Shown here piece after piece: positions 24,693-36,784 of a DNA stretch of 64,000 bases. The stretch is from positions 124,001 to 188,000 of the forward strand of contig JAFEMH010002556.1 of assembly GCA_022495995.1 (NCBI GenBank). Reading direction: 5' to 3'. Both the position numbers and the translations under genes were made by a program. The notes beneath the pieces were generated by a model that was not told the origin of the DNA, made no database searches, and was given only the letters and a program-made list of their open reading frames with translations. Origin of the DNA: Adenophora triphylla var. japonica. Taxonomy: Eukaryota > Streptophyta > Magnoliopsida > Asterales > Campanulaceae. How positions within the stretch are numbered: the first letter of the stretch is position 1; the number at the start of each line of letters is the position of its first letter.

Positions 24693-24754
<62 letters not shown>

Positions 24755-24790
24755 TAATCTCTAACTTCTCTCTCTCTCTCTCTCTAATCT
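24445..24790. repeat. ~122-bp tandem duplication and (CT)n tract
   Basis: A unit starting AATGAGAAGATTTTAGAAAA occurs at about 24446 and 24569 and ends in CTCTCTC tracts. The second copy runs into a longer CT array to about 24790. Confidence 0.85.
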
Positions 24791-24860
24791 CTCAACTACT
24801 CTCTCATCACCATGAGTCAGGGAAGGGAATGGATTCTAAGAAACAAGCCGTACTACAAGC

Positions 24861-25952
24861 TGTTGGAATAACTATTACAAAATAATTGGAAATTACAGAA
24901 AACTTTTAAACAGAAATAGAAAAGAAAAGATAAGAAAATAGATTTGTCGAAGATGTCCGAGTCGTGTGATTTCACTCTCCTTAAGACAAATTTCGCCCCC
25001 TCACCACGTTGTGCTTAGTTTGAACGGGACGATTGCCTCCCATGATGAAACGGATTGACCGGACGGTTGCTGCACAATAGGACCTCCGGCGAACTGAAGT
25101 CAGATGCTTGGACAATATCACCACTGATGCAATATGCAGGAGGCCAAAGAAAAGAATATCAATATGCAACGAATTGGAGTGTAGAGATTCTGAAAAACTG
25201 TGTTCTTTCTATTGTGTTGTTCTTCCATTTGTATATCTCCCCATGGATCAAAAACTGCCGAAAATTAAAACCAAGTTTTAATTTTCTTAATCAATATTGC
25301 AATTATTGAAATAAATTTGCAATCAATTTCGGCAGTTACTGGCGCAGAACAGTTTCTGGTGTATGGAGTTGCTGGGAACGAGGCGCCCGCCTCACATAAA
25401 CCCAGGCGCCCGCCTCATTGGTGCTCAAACGGGCGGCACTGCGGCGTCCGCGGCCGTGCATGAGCGAGGTCGGGCGCCGCCTCACTGGCAGCCTCGTGGG
25501 TCTGTGACGTTTGGAAAAAAAAATGAAAAAAGTGGGCTCGCGCGGACAGGCAATTTTGAAGCTCCATTCGTGTCCGCAGGACGTGCATGCACATGAGTTC
25601 GGTAGCCCGAAGCCCATTTCGATCCATGATTTGCACCCCCCCAGCGCACCTGTGCGCGAGAGAGAGCCTATATGCTCCACAATCTTACTCCCTACTAAAG
25701 TGTAGGAGCGTATAAACTAGCCTCCTTTTACATCTTTTTCCAATGTGGGATAAACACATTTTCCCATTTTCAACATACTCACTTTGAGCCTTAATATCTC
25801 ATTCATCCCTCAACCATTTTGGACAAATGAATATATGATTTCAATGTACTCATGGAGTAGAACACAATCTAACAACTAATTTGGTCATTTAACAAACAAC
25901 CCATTTAGGAAATAATACATTATTTCCTTCAAACACACAAATTTTTCCAACA
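24861..25952 (-). repeat. 3' LTR of copia A
   Basis: 1092 bp. On the minus strand it starts TGTTGGAAAAATTTGTG and ends TTATTCCAACA, the TG...CA ends of an LTR. It contains a GC-rich island at about 25360-25660 with repeated GGCGCCCGCCTCA words. Confidence 0.8.
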
Positions 25953-26489
25953 ATCCCCCACATGAAGGAAATAATGAGGAAATTGGTGATAAAGTCCGGC
26001 AGACGAAACCTTGCATACGAAGATGTGGGAATGCCCATTGAATCTTCGCTCGTACAAGCATATTTACTCTACTCGCAAATCGATAGACGCGATGTCCTTG
26101 AATCGTTATGTTTTTTGTGTAGCCGATCATATGCTTGACACAAGTATAGTCCTAACATACTTCAATTCTCATAGCTATGTTCAATCATGGCCCTGAACAT
26201 ACGCCTGGTTCTGCGAGAGGGTCTAAGAATTGAGCCTCACACAATTCTCCTCGAAGCGGCCCCACTTCTCTCTCACATAGGTGATATCTTAAAAGTAACC
26301 CGTATTACCCCGCTCGAATTTTCGACGCGTAAGAATCATTAAGAGTCATAGGCTTATCCTTGTCCTTTCGAGATGTCACTAATAGGAATGGACTTGGGGT
26401 TGATTCCCCCACTGTGACGCTACAAGTCTTTTAACAGTTAGGTGGTCCCATTGAATCTAGTTCTTGGGATCTCCGGTTTTTCGCTGTGT

Positions 26490-27053
26490 TTAACTTTTAA
26501 GAGGCTTAAGTCCCATTCCCCTCGTCGAGCTTTCAACTAACTCTCTATTTAACCCTTTGGTTAACGGATCCGCTAAATTTTCCTTTGACTTAACATAGTC
26601 AATGGATATTGTGCCAGTTGAGAGTAGTTGTCTAATGGTATTATGTCTTCGACGAATGTGTCTCGACTTACCATTATACATATGATTGTGTGCCCTTCCA
26701 ATCGTTGATTGGCTATAACAATGTATACATATTGATGGCACGGGCTTTGTCCATCTTGGAATATCTTCTATAAATTGGCGTAGCCATTCGGCTTCTTCAC
26801 CACATTTATCTAACGCTATAAACTCAGATTCCATCGTGAATCTAGCTATAACCGTTTGTTTAGAAGATTTCCATGATATAGCAACTTCTGCTAATGTAAA
26901 CACAAATCCGCTTGTAGACCTTGAGTCTTTTATATCGGATATCCAATTAGCATCACTATATCCTTCAATTACCGCTGGATGTCTAGTATAGTGTAAAGCA
27001 TAATCTCGAGTATATCTTAAGTACCTTAGTACTCTCACTATACCATTCCAATG
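26490..27053 (-). pseudogene. Copia A reverse transcriptase-RNase H tail
   Basis: The minus strand encodes the end of the copia polyprotein: [80 protein letters not shown], stop at 26490. These are the RNase H and C-terminal motifs of Ty1/copia. The frame is open for 182 residues, but everything N-terminal (gag, protease, integrase, most of RT) is missing. Confidence 0.9.
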
Positions 27054-28750
27054 TGTTGGGTTTTGGGGTTACAAACGCAGCGGAAGACTTAGAAATAACA
27101 ACAAAACCCTAGCCCTTTAATCTGTCTAACATGAATAGTTAAAACCATGAAATAGAATTTACATACCTTAATGCGATTATGTTGGTCTTTCAAAAAAGGA
27201 TCTTAGATTCAAATCTTATTTGAATTGATGAACAACCTTTGAATGCTTGAACCGTTGATGAAACTTGGATCTTCTCCTTCCTTGTTCTACCTTGGTGATG
27301 AATCAACAATGGAGGTCTTCAAGCATTAGGAGATAAAGTAACCTCCCTCTAATGGTGATCCACACGCGAACGAACCAAGAGCGCTTCTTGTTGGATTGCT
27401 AGATGATCTTCCGGTTATTGAAACTATTTCAATAATCCATGGAAAAAACTATGGAATTTACTTGGAGTAATTTGATCTTTGATTCATAATCTAGATCTCT
27501 ATTTTGGTGTTTCATAAACCCCAAAATAACATGTCATGGACTAGGGGTAAATTGGCTGCAAAAGGATAGTATTTATATCATATATAAATTCCCTAACCAT
27601 TAGGGTAGAATCCTAGTTGAACCAAAACCTTACACACCAAGGAAAACGTGTACGGACGAGTTCAGGACGCTGGCACGAGTCATGCCCAAGAGCACGAGTC
27701 GTGCCCAAGCCTAAAATCAGTCGTTCCACGATTCGTGACCAAAATTGTGATACGATGCTCAAAATTTCATCACGAGTGCGTGCCTCTTTATGCAGTCGTG
27801 ATCCCGAGTCGTGCTCGTGGTCACGAGTCGTGCCAGGCCAAGCTTGTCGCGCGATGAACCATGCCAGTGGCGGGTTGTGTCGCACCACACAACTAGCCCA
27901 GCACTCGATTCCAATTTTCAGCTAGAATCAAATTCGCTCTTTGTGTGTGACCCAAATAGGAATTATATTTATGTTTGTAGTGAGTCGAAACATCGACCTC
28001 ACAAGATATAAGTGGTTTCTAGCAAACCATTATATCCACCCAATTAATATAACATCAAAGCTTGATTCCTCGATAGATCCAATGTCATAATCCCTTTGTC
28101 CATGATATCCAATTGAACATGAGTCATGGTCAATGTCAACTCATTCCGTTCAATGCTTTCTCGATTTCGAATATGTTGATAATCCAAGTGCATTTGATCT
28201 CTATCAAATCTCTTGAGTATGGCCATACATTTCATCAACACTATTCATCGAGGGGTCCAAGCAAACATCTCTCTTCATAAGAGGGACAAATCCCATCTTG
28301 ACTTATCATTCTTTCCTACATGAATCCAATTGTGCCAACATAGCCCTTATTGCTATTCGATTAAAGATAGTGTTAGACTATATCAAACACGATTTTCACC
28401 ATGTGGAAGACGATGATAATCTCAGGTACAAAGGATTTCAATAACACGACTATCATGAGATTTAATCATGACATCATACCATGTCATAAATCTCATAAGT
28501 AGGTCATGTCCAATACTTGTTCTCTAGCAAGTATCCATAAGTGTAATGTGCATCTCCATGCATATAATCATCTCCATGATTATCCATTACCAACTTATAC
28601 TAGTTGTTCACAACAACTAGGGGCCTTGATTGATATAATAAACATGTAAACATATAATGAACCAAATAAACTTTCTCTATAATAAATGATAAAGATGATA
28701 CATAACGATTTAAGTTAAACATAACTAAAGCCTAGGACATTACACCAACA
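27054..28750 (-). repeat. 3' LTR of copia B
   Basis: 1697 bp. On the minus strand it starts TGTTGGTGTAATGTCC and ends AAAACCCAACA. A GC-rich segment at about 27655-27850 repeats the near-palindrome CACGAGTCGTG six or so times with variants. Confidence 0.8.
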
Positions 28751-29985
28751 ATCTCCCACTTGCACTAGGCTCCATTTATGCATCGAATACCCATATGGAC
28801 CTAACATGACCATCATGCTTCTGCCTGGCGAGGGTCTTTGTAAGTGAATCCCCAATGTTATCATCGGTTGATACTTTGCATATCTTAACGTCTTCTCATT
28901 CTTATAAATTCTCGAAAAAACGTCTAAGTGTCTGTTTGGATCGCTGTTGTGACATTGGTTCCTTTGCTTGTACAAATGGCACCACAATTATCACAACAAA
29001 GTTCCACCGATTAGCGATACTTGTAACATTTCCAAAACACTAAACGAACTTTTGATCTAAACTGCCTCTTTTAGCTGCATCTGATGTCGCTAAAATTCGG
29101 CCTTAGTTGTAGAATTGGCTACGATTTTCTACTTGGAACTCTTCCAACAAAATCGCACCTCCAATAAGCATAAACCCAAATCCTAATTGCGATTTTAAAT
29201 CAATTTTGTCAGTTTGGAAGCTAGCATCTATGTAACTCTTACAACAAGATTAACTTCCAACCTTTCAAATACCAAGAACGTATCCTTAGTTCTTCTTAAG
29301 TACTTAAGGATCGTCTCAACTGTCATCCAATGGTTCTCAACAGGATCAGATTGGTATTGACTCGTCATGCTCAAAGCATACGAGACATCGGGTGTAGTAC
29401 GAATCATGGCATACATGACAGATCCAAATGCCGGAGCATATGGAACTTCATTCATTCCCTTTTGCTCATCAGTTGTCATAAGACAATGAGTATTGCTAAG
29501 AGTAACACCATGACCCATTGACAAGTCACTTTTCTTAGAATCTTCTAAGAACCTTATCAATGTGAGTATTTTGACTCAAACCAATTTATCCTTTTAGATC
29601 TATCTCTAATTCTCTATAGATCTTTGATGTCAAGGATGTAAGCGGCTTTACCCATATCTTTCATTGAGAAACCTTTCCTTGACCAAGACTTGACAGTCGT
29701 AAGTGTCGGAACTTCGTTTTTCAATGAGTAAGATATCATTGTAATAAAACAATAGGAATAATACTACGCTCCCACTGAATTTCATGCATACACAAGGTTC
29801 ATCTTCGTACTTGATGAAGTCAAACTCTTTGACTGATTCATCAAAATGAAGATTCCAACTCCTCGAAGCTTGCTTCAACCCATCTTATGGATTTTTGCAA
29901 CATGCATACTTTATTAGAATTTCTTGGATCAACAAAACTTCGGGTTGTGTACTATACACATCCTTAACAAAAACATAACACTTTT
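28751..29985 (-). pseudogene. Copia B reverse transcriptase remnant
   Basis: The minus strand carries broken RT motifs in several frames: QASRSWNLHFDESVKEFDF (29878-29820), then LFYYNDILLIE (29730 region; the family usually has YVDDILLI, so the catalytic YVDD is YYND here). Next come EDSKKSDLSMGHGVTLS and YAPAFGSVMYAM, DVSYALSMTSQYQSDP and LKYLRRTKDTFLVF. Sequence up to 29985 matches the preceding MTQPEGF region with frameshifts. RNase H is largely unreadable (28715-29230). Clearly non-functional. Confidence 0.85.
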
Positions 29986-30239
29986 TCTAGTACAATTGTT
30001 AAAATGACATAAAAAATTCAGTCCAAGTAATAGTAATTTTAAGAATGTTAACTATTACCATGTTCTTACACCAAGTAATATTAATTTTAAGAAAGAAATG
30101 AAAAATATTTGACTTTTTTTCATTCTTTTCAATTTTCATGGATTTCTGGAGAAAAAAAAAAAATTTCATTATTTTCATGGATTTCTGGCACAATTGTTAA
30201 AATGACATAAAAAATTGATTTTTTTTCATTCTAAAAAAA

Positions 30240-30424
30240 ATGCGTCCCAGCCGAGATATCCATCTCGGCCAGTTTTTACCGGTTTTACATTCGGCGGTTC
30301 GATCCGGTACAGAGCGGTTTTTAGACTGGGACGGTATATAACCCGTTCCGCACCGTTTTTTTACTGGGACGGGACGTACCGATCGGAATGGACCTGTACG
30401 GGACGGGATTTATAACTATGCGTA
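30240..30424. mobile_element. hAT-like terminus rich in GGGACGG and CGGTT words
   Basis: Repeated ACTGGGACGG and CGGTTT words end at TTTATAACTATG, whose inverse CATAGTTATAAA is a common hAT terminus. Preceding bases 29986-30239 are AT-rich with a duplicated ATTGTTAAAATGACATAAA. The other end was not found. Confidence 0.4.
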
Positions 30425-31070
30425 TCATAGCCCATGAATGCCCACTCGACTTCTCGTTATGTAATGGCCCAAGTACCTTATTGGATAGGTTCCCGTGGAG
30501 GCCTTGACCCACACACGAGCTCGGATGGCCGTTCACAAGATCGAGCTAAGACCCAGATCCCTTGTACCAAGGGGGTAAGTTGGGTCAGCTAAGGATGGCA
30601 CAAGGGTTAGCTCGATGTTGACAGAGCTCACGAGCAAGATTCAGAGAGATTACTGAACACAATTTAGTACTCGCTCCTCGGATCATGCCGAGCAGGGTTG
30701 TGCTCGGACAATCCTATTCTCACAAGGATTCTGGCTATTAAGGATTCTAATAGTGGTAAAGATACACTTTCCTAATCCAACTCCAATTCAGATCCCTATT
30801 TCTAGGGATTACTCCATCTATCACCTATAAATATGAGATCATAACTCCAAATTCAAGTCAATTCTATTCTCCAATCTTTTTCCTTAATTATTTTCTGATT
30901 CTCTCTCAACCAATACTTACTCTCACGTCGGAGGACATTCGCCGTAAAAGCCCCGGCTTAGTTTTATTATTTGTTTATTTTTTTCAGACTTAATTAAGAC
31001 AAATTCAGATATCTAATCCGTTGGTTTCGGCTGAATTGACCCAAATACAATTTTGGCTCGATCAGCAACG
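30425..31070 (+). mobile_element. Solo or partial LTR, gypsy-like
   Basis: It has a TATA-like CTATAAATATGAG near 30825 followed by TCTCACGTCGGAGGACATT and GCCCCGGCTTAGTTT. The order and wording closely parallel the Tat LTR at 51096 (CTCACGCCGGAGG, then CCCCGGCTTAGTT). The end may be GGCTCGATCA near 31070. No target duplication was identified. Confidence 0.5.
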
Positions 31071-31173
31071 TAGATACATTTGACAAAAAAATGATTACTT
31101 AGCAGCACATACAACCAATTTAATTTTTGGATTTGAAATTATTATTTCGTACAAAAGCATGTTCTTCATATTA

Positions 31174-31879
31174 GGCTCCGTTTATTTGGGAGAAAATATT
31201 TTTAATCATTTTAAATTATTTTTAACAACTCCCTATTGCCACCACCACCCACCTCAAGGTTAAAAAATATTTTTAACTCATTTTAAAATTATATTTTAAC
31301 AACTTTCCCACTGCTAAGCAATTTATTTTATTCGTATTAAAATTATTTTTTAACAATCCTCACCACCCCTACCATACCCACCCACCCACCCCACTTCCAC
31401 GATCAAACCTTTTTTACTCATAATTTAATTAATTTATTTTTTTAATAACTCCCCCATGCAACCCCAATCCCCTACTCTCGGCTACCCACCCTACCCCCAA
31501 CACTCTCGGCTACCCACCCTACCCCACACCTAACCCACCCCCACACCTTACCCTATCACCACCTTAGCCTACCATCATCTTGCCTTTTACATTTCCCCCA
31601 CCACCCTACCCTATCCCTACCCCACACCCACCCACCTTACCCCTACTAATCCCCACCTCCTACCCTACCACCCCACCTCCATCATCCTACCCCATCCTAT
31701 CTCTTTCGAATTATCTCAAATTGTGTTTTTATCGAAAAATATTTTCTTTAAACGCATGAAAATATTTTTCGAAAAATATTCCTTACCAAACAGCCGAAAA
31801 CATGTTTATGTCATTTTTCAGAAAATATTTTATGAAAAATCATTTTTCAAAAGTCATTTTACGCGAAACAAACGTATCC
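31174..31879. mobile_element. Harbinger-type MITE
   Basis: 706 bp with TTA duplications at 31171-31173 and 31880-31882. The ends are GGCTCCGTTTATTTGGG and inverted GGATACGTTTGTTTCGC. Subterminal GAAAATATTTT words occur at both ends. The centre is an A/C-rich stretch of CCCACCCTACCCC-type repeats (31350-31700). Confidence 0.75.
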
Positions 31880-32513
31880 TTAGTCTGATTAGAATTTAGT
31901 ATCAGCCTGAACTACTTAGTTTTAACAATTAATACGGAGTATGTTTTTATTTAAATCCACAACGTAATTTGTATTAAAAAAAGGCAGAACACACTCCCAA
32001 TAGAACATAGGTAGACGTGTCCAAAATCTAACCGAAATCGGCTAACCAGAGGTTATTAACCGGTCAACTAACCGGTCAAAACCGTCAACCGTGGTAACCG
32101 TAACCGGCTTAACCGAAACCGGCGGTTAACCGGTTCGGTTAAGGTTAAGGATTTTAAAAACCATCAAACGGCGGTTATAACCGCCTTAACCGGCCAAATT
32201 CATAATACTCCCAACGGCTACCTACCGCCCCAACGGCTACTTTGACCCCCAAGGCCCCATTCAAATTCCCAAGGCCAACGGCTACTTGGCTGGCCCCATC
32301 CCTCCCTCCCAGTCCCTCTCCCAGCGGCCACAGCACAGCCATTCCCCCTCCCCGGCCCAGCCCCACACGGCCACACCCAGCCACTGCCGGCTGTATGCCT
32401 GGCCCTTTGACTCCCCAATCCCCATTCAATTAAAAAAAAATTCTTTTAAAAAATCAACCCTATAAATATCACCTCCCTCCCACCATTTCATTTTCACCTT
32501 ACTTCTCTACTTT

Positions 32514-32566
<53 letters not shown>

Positions 32567-32619
32567 CTCTCAAATATCCTAACTTCCTAAGCCTCTCTCA
32601 TACTCTCATTATATTCGAT

Positions 32620-32928
32620 TTTCAGTTTTAGTTAGTTTCCTTACAATTCCTAGTTAGTTTTTTAACGAAATTAATATTTTTTTTCCATTTCGAGAATTCC
32701 AGTCAATTTTTTAACATTTCCAGTTAGTTTTTAGGAATTCCAGTTAGTTTTTTTAGAGTTTTTAGTTAGTTTTTTAACATTTTAAATTAGTTTTTCAGAA
32801 TTTCAGTTAGTTTTTTAGAGTTTTCTGTTAGTTTTTTAAATTTCAGTCAGTTTTTTAAAGAATTTCAGTTAGTTTTTTTTAACAAAAGTTAGCATTTTTT
32901 TCGAATTCCAGTTAGTTTTCTAACGAAA
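32620..32928 (+). repeat. CAGTTAGTTTTTT repeat leader of hAT transposase
   Basis: About ten degenerate copies of TTCCAGTTAGTTTTTTA lie directly before the transposase ATG at 32929. Confidence 0.8.
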
Positions 32929-34041
32929 ATGTCTTCTTCTCGAAGAGGCAAGGAAGTTGTTGGTTCTTCCTCCCATCATAACGAAGAAGAATCCGAATTT
33001 TTTTGCGAAACCATTTTACACAAAATGAGCAAGATGTGGATGGAAATGTTGTTGAAAGTGGTAGAAGGGGTAGGGGCGGCCGAGGCCGAGCTCGAGGTGG
33101 TCGTGGTCGTGCTCGGGGACAAGGACAAGAACAAGAACAACCGCCAACGGTGCCACGTTCACGTGCCCCTACGTCCGACACTTTTACAATTCATTTTCGA
33201 AAAGAGCAAATTGATCATGATGACGACCGCTATTATCGAGCGACTTGCAACTATTGTACAAAATCTTACCCATTTACGAAGGGTGGAGGGCATGGGTCAC
33301 TTAACGCCCACACACGCACACAACATCCCGATAAACTTGGCATTTCGAGTGGTCAAACTCAATTAGCTCCAACCACCACCCAAGGTTCGTCTTCCGTCCT
33401 ATTTAAATTTAATAAGGTCATTTATAGGCAAGAATTGACCAAATTTATTTGTGTTAAAGGACTTGCTTTTAACTTTGCGGATGATGAATTTTATGAAAGA
33501 TTTATACGACTTTCTTTAAATCCCGCCGCCTCAAGAGTACCACGTTCGACTCTCGTACGTGATATTCATAAGGTGGTGTTGACATATCAAAAAACTTTAA
33601 TTGAGGGTTTATCAAATTTATCAAACAAAGTTTCAATTTGTGCCGATGGTTGGAGTGATCATTGGCAAAGAAATAGTTATTTAGGTGTTACTTGCCATTG
33701 GATAGATTATTCTTGGACTATCCAAAAAAGATTAATTGCATATGAAAATTTTGATCCCCCCATACCGCCGAAGCAATTTGTTCAAAGTTGCGTGGAATTT
33801 TTTTAAAACATAAGATTACGAATAAAATATTTAGTATTTCTTTTGATAATGCTAGTGCTAATACCGCTAGTTTACCGGATTTGAAAGACGTTCCCAACTA
33901 ACGGTTGAAAACTTGGAAAATCAACTATTACTTGGGGATTGGGTTAGATCGGAAAAGAGAGAACAAGATATGCCTTATGAAGAGGATACACTTGACACAA
34001 AATATCAATACGATGTGGATGACTCTACGGGAAGTGAGTGA
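32929..34041 (+). pseudogene. hAT transposase, core deleted
   Basis: The protein starts MSSSRRGKEVVGSSSHHNEE at 32929, shifts frame in the T run near 33000, and continues HFTQNEQDVDGN, a GRGGRGRARG-rich tract, then a BED zinc finger (CNYC, then HTRTQH, about 33245-33320). Transposase motifs follow: KFICVKGLAFNFADDEFYERF, SLNPAASRV, VSICADGWSD, then a stop near 33806 with the frame shifted. After NASANTASLPD it jumps directly to a C-terminal tail (LTVENLENQLLLGDW, RSEKREQDM, stop 34041). The catalytic centre and dimerisation domain are missing, a Ds-like structure. It can move only if another hAT supplies transposase. Confidence 0.85.
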
Positions 34042-35021
34042 GGATTAGATTAGCTTTTAATTTTAATTTTAATTTTTTAGATTAGGTTTATTTTATTGAA
34101 TTGTAATAGTTAGGTTGAGGTAAAGGCTCCTAAATGTCTCCCCTTAATTATAAAAGAGTAAGGTTGGTTGTCCCCCTCTTTGTAATTTTATTTAATTAAT
34201 AAAATTTAAGGGTACCGTCCCTTTTTCTTTTATATACTTTCATTTATTTTAAAAAAAAGTTAAGTTTTATTTCTTTCAAAATTCATAACTTTTTTTATAT
34301 AACTTTTTGCAAAAAATGTATGTAGTAAACAAAAGTCTAAAATGGTCTTCTTTATCCAAAAAAAAAAAATTAAAAAAAAAAAAAGTTAACTTTTTTATAG
34401 AACTAGTTAAAAATCTGTTAAAAAGTTAAACTGTTTTCTTCAAAAAAAAATGTTAAAAACTGTTTTTAAAAGAAATATTTCTCAAATAGCTTTGATTAAC
34501 CAAAAAACAAATAAATAAAAAAAACTGTTAAAAAAATCTGTTAAACACACTTTCCGTTAAAATTTCATTTTTTTTAAAAATTCTTAACTTTTTTTATATA
34601 ACTTTTTCCAAAAAAAAATCACTAATAACTAACATCTCAAATAGTATTCTTTATTCAAAAAAAAAAGGGATATACAATACAAAAGTTAACAGAAACTATT
34701 AACTATTCCGTTAAAAGGACTAATCTGAAAAAAAAAACCTTCAATTTTAACCGGATATAACAGTTAACCGTATAACTGTAACCGTTAGTAGACGGTTAAC
34801 AGTTAAGTTACGGTTAAGCCTTAACGGATTTTTTAACCGACAGTTATAACCGTTAACCGGATGAACAGTTCTGAATTTTAGAATATAATTTTTTTAATAC
34901 TTCTTAATCTAGCGAAATGCACTTGCATACTCATAACAACTTAACTTCATGTTTACTAAAAAGAAAAAGGAAAAAAGTTGAAACGAAGAAGGAATACTTT
35001 TTAAATTAAATAATTCAAAAA
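34042..35021. other. 3' part of hAT element and AT-rich spacer
   Basis: Untranslated hAT sequence to about 34873, with GTTAAAAAACTGTT-like words. Then about 150 bases of plain spacer before the Helitron at 35022. Confidence 0.5.
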
Positions 35022-35187
35022 TCTATAGTATAAATCACAATTGTCCTTGCTACAGTACAATGAACAGTACCAAGTGCTGAATTTCCCATTTTGCCCTCAC
35101 TAAGTTGTCCCTTTCCCATTTTGCCCTTTAAAAAAAAAATTAAATTAAAAAAAAAAAAACGTGTCTTCGAACACGGGCTTTTACTAG
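35022..35187 (+). mobile_element. Miniature Helitron, both ends visible
   Basis: 166 bp. The 5' end TCTATAGTATAA follows A, and the 3' end has the hairpin CGTGTCTTCGAACACG, a short GGCTTTTA spacer, CTAG, then T. This fits insertion between A and T. No coding sequence. Confidence 0.8.
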
Positions 35188-35316
35188 TAATTTATAATAA
35201 GATGGAGTAAACAGATAAAATTATACATATACAAAAATAATATACTAGCTGGCTAGTTTCAAAAATAAAATAAAAAATGGCTAGTTGCTATTTTTGGACT
35301 TATGGGCTCAAGCTGT

Positions 35317-35325
35317 CTATATAGG
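35317..35325 (+). promoter_or_regulatory. Candidate TATA box of the ankyrin gene
   Basis: CTATATAGG lies about 108 bases before the ATG at 35433. An 11-base direct repeat, TATAGGTACTAC, follows. The assignment is by position only. Confidence 0.4.
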
Positions 35326-35432
35326 TACTACCGTATAGGTACTACCCACTTCTTCTTCCCAACGTCCTCTTCAAATTAACCAGTCCTTTGCTCTCATTAT
35401 TCACTAGCATAAACAGTAAGCTACTTTGTGTC

Positions 35433-35795
35433 ATGGCTTCCTCATCATCTTCTTCTTCATCTCTTTATCCCTATCCCTCCACTCTAAATCCATCAAGCTT
35501 TGTTTCAATGAAGTTATCTAGTTCTCAAGACTACCCTTTATGGAAAACCCAGATGCTTTGCCTCCTCGAGAGTCAAGAGTTGGCCGGTTTCATTGACGGC
35601 TCAATTCGGACGCCGGAGGTCGATGGGAAAACGACGGTGGTGGAATATCAAGTTTGGAAAAGATCAGAGACAAGCTTGTTAAAGGGTGGATATTGGGTTC
35701 ACTCCAACAAGATGTTCTTGCTACTGTGGTGGGATGTTCAACGGCCATGGATGTATGGACAAAGTTGCTTTCAACCTTTGGCTCAAATCTTCAAG
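35433..35795 (+). pseudogene. Exon 1: copia-gag-like domain, frameshifted
   Basis: From ATG 35433: MASSSSSSSSLYPYPS, FVSMKLSSSQDYPLWKTQML, LLESQELAGFIDGS, WKRS. A 2-base insertion (an AG-AG run at about 35663) puts the rest in another frame: DKLVKGWILGSLQQDVLATV, then CSTAMDVWTKLLSTFGSNLQ. The exon ends CAAG before GTAAGT, leaving phase 1, which joins exon 2 (AA) to make Glu. The WKTQML and VKGWILGSL pattern is that of the UBN2/copia gag-type domain, also known at the N-terminus of some plant ankyrin proteins. Confidence 0.7.
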
Positions 35796-35851
35796 GTAAG
35801 TTTGTTAGGATTTGGGGCTAACTCTTTGAAAAAAAATGGTGGTCTAAATTA

Positions 35852-36273
35852 GGGCCTAAATACTTTGACCCTCGACTATACACCAAATTCCATTTTGCAC
35901 CTTCACATGAAATTCTCTTACTTTGGTACCTAATGTTAGAACTATCCTACTTGCCCCCTAAATCCTAACAAATGCTAGAAATTTAACGAAATATAATTTC
36001 AAGCGTCATTTTTATTAGTTTTATATATTTGATATTAATAAATAATATTATATAATTTACTTTAATAATAATAAGTTAAAATGAGAAAGTCAAAAAATAT
36101 TTATCATGTGACATGCACATTACCGATTTCGTTAAATTTCTAACATTCGTTAGGATTCAAGGGCCAAAGTGGGATAATTTTAATATTGGATACCAAAATG
36201 GGTTGAATTTCATGCAGGGGTGCAAATTAAGTGGGATTTAGCTTATAGCTGAGGAGGGTAAACTTATTTGACC
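35852..36273. mobile_element. Small MULE
   Basis: 422 bp with an exact 9-bp duplication TCTAAATTA at 35843-35851 and 36274-36282. The ends are GGGCCTAAATACTTTGACC and inverted GGTCAAATAAGTTTACC. Inner inverted repeats (CTAACAAATGCTAGAAATTT) pair across an AT-rich loop. It lies in intron 1 of the ankyrin gene. Confidence 0.85.
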
Positions 36274-36784
36274 TCTAAATTACGACCGATGTTATACCAT
36301 CCATATTGTCCTATTTCATAAAAAATGTGGCTTTTATTTTTCTTACTAAAATAAGGATCGAAATTCTAAATAAATAAAGAAGTCTTTTTGCAATTTTACT
36401 ATGATACAAAAATTGTACAAATGACAATTTATGTGTGTCAGGCCGTTGTTTCAACTCTGTCAATTTATGGTCCAAAATTAACAATGTTAGTTATTAGGGG
36501 TCTTTTGAAGAAATTGTTAGAAAAAATTGTTAAGTCGGAATAGACTCCGTTTGACACAATTGACGAAGTTTTCTACAATTTCATCCAAAATCTCCTAACC
36601 GACTAACATTGTTAACTTTATAACCTAAATTTAAAAAAAGGGAACATCAAGCCCTTATTGACGCACGCTTCCTAAACTTTAGATCATAATTTGTCATTTC
36701 CATTTATTTCTATTTTCACAAAGCATCTTGTGTTGGAACTTTTGTGGTTTCATAAAAGATTTAACATATATATGTATATATGTA
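36274..36784. other. Intron 1 spacer
   Basis: AT-rich. A weak inverted pairing (GTTAGTTATTAGGGGTC region near 36490 with its inverse near 36600) suggests a decayed MITE. No gene. Confidence 0.35.

Larger units (their letters stand above)
24861..27053 (-). mobile_element. Truncated copia retrotransposon A
   Basis: The 3' half of a Ty1/copia element on the minus strand: RNase H domain, 3' untranslated region, purine-rich tract (CATGTGGGGGAT at 25954-25965) and 3' LTR. Its 5' portion is cut off exactly at 27053, where the outer end of copia B begins. B therefore inserted into A, and A's remainder has been lost or lies elsewhere. Confidence 0.8.
27054..29985 (-). mobile_element. Truncated copia retrotransposon B
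   Basis: A second copia element in the same orientation: 3' LTR at 27054-28750, purine-rich tract just above 28750 (TGCAAGTGGGAGAT on the minus strand), then degraded RT sequence to about 29985. No 5' LTR is seen. Confidence 0.8.
32012..34873 (+). mobile_element. Internally deleted hAT element
   Basis: The terminal regions are packed with GGTTAACCGG and AACCGTTAACCG words (32030-32200 and 34745-34870). The ends are TAGACGTGTCC and inverted CAGAACTGTTCATCC. It carries its own GC-rich leader (32200-32410), a CT tract (32515-32562), a run of CAGTTAGTTTTTT units (32620-32925) and a transposase gene missing its middle. The exact boundaries and 8-bp duplication are not secure. Confidence 0.75.

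Noticed and set aside
24548..24790. Promoter initiator or Y-patch in the CT tract
   Set aside because: No gene follows within reach; it is a simple repeat inside a tandem duplication.
25336..25705. GC-rich overlapping frames on both strands
   Set aside because: They fall in the GC-rich island of a copia LTR; no frame resembles a known protein.
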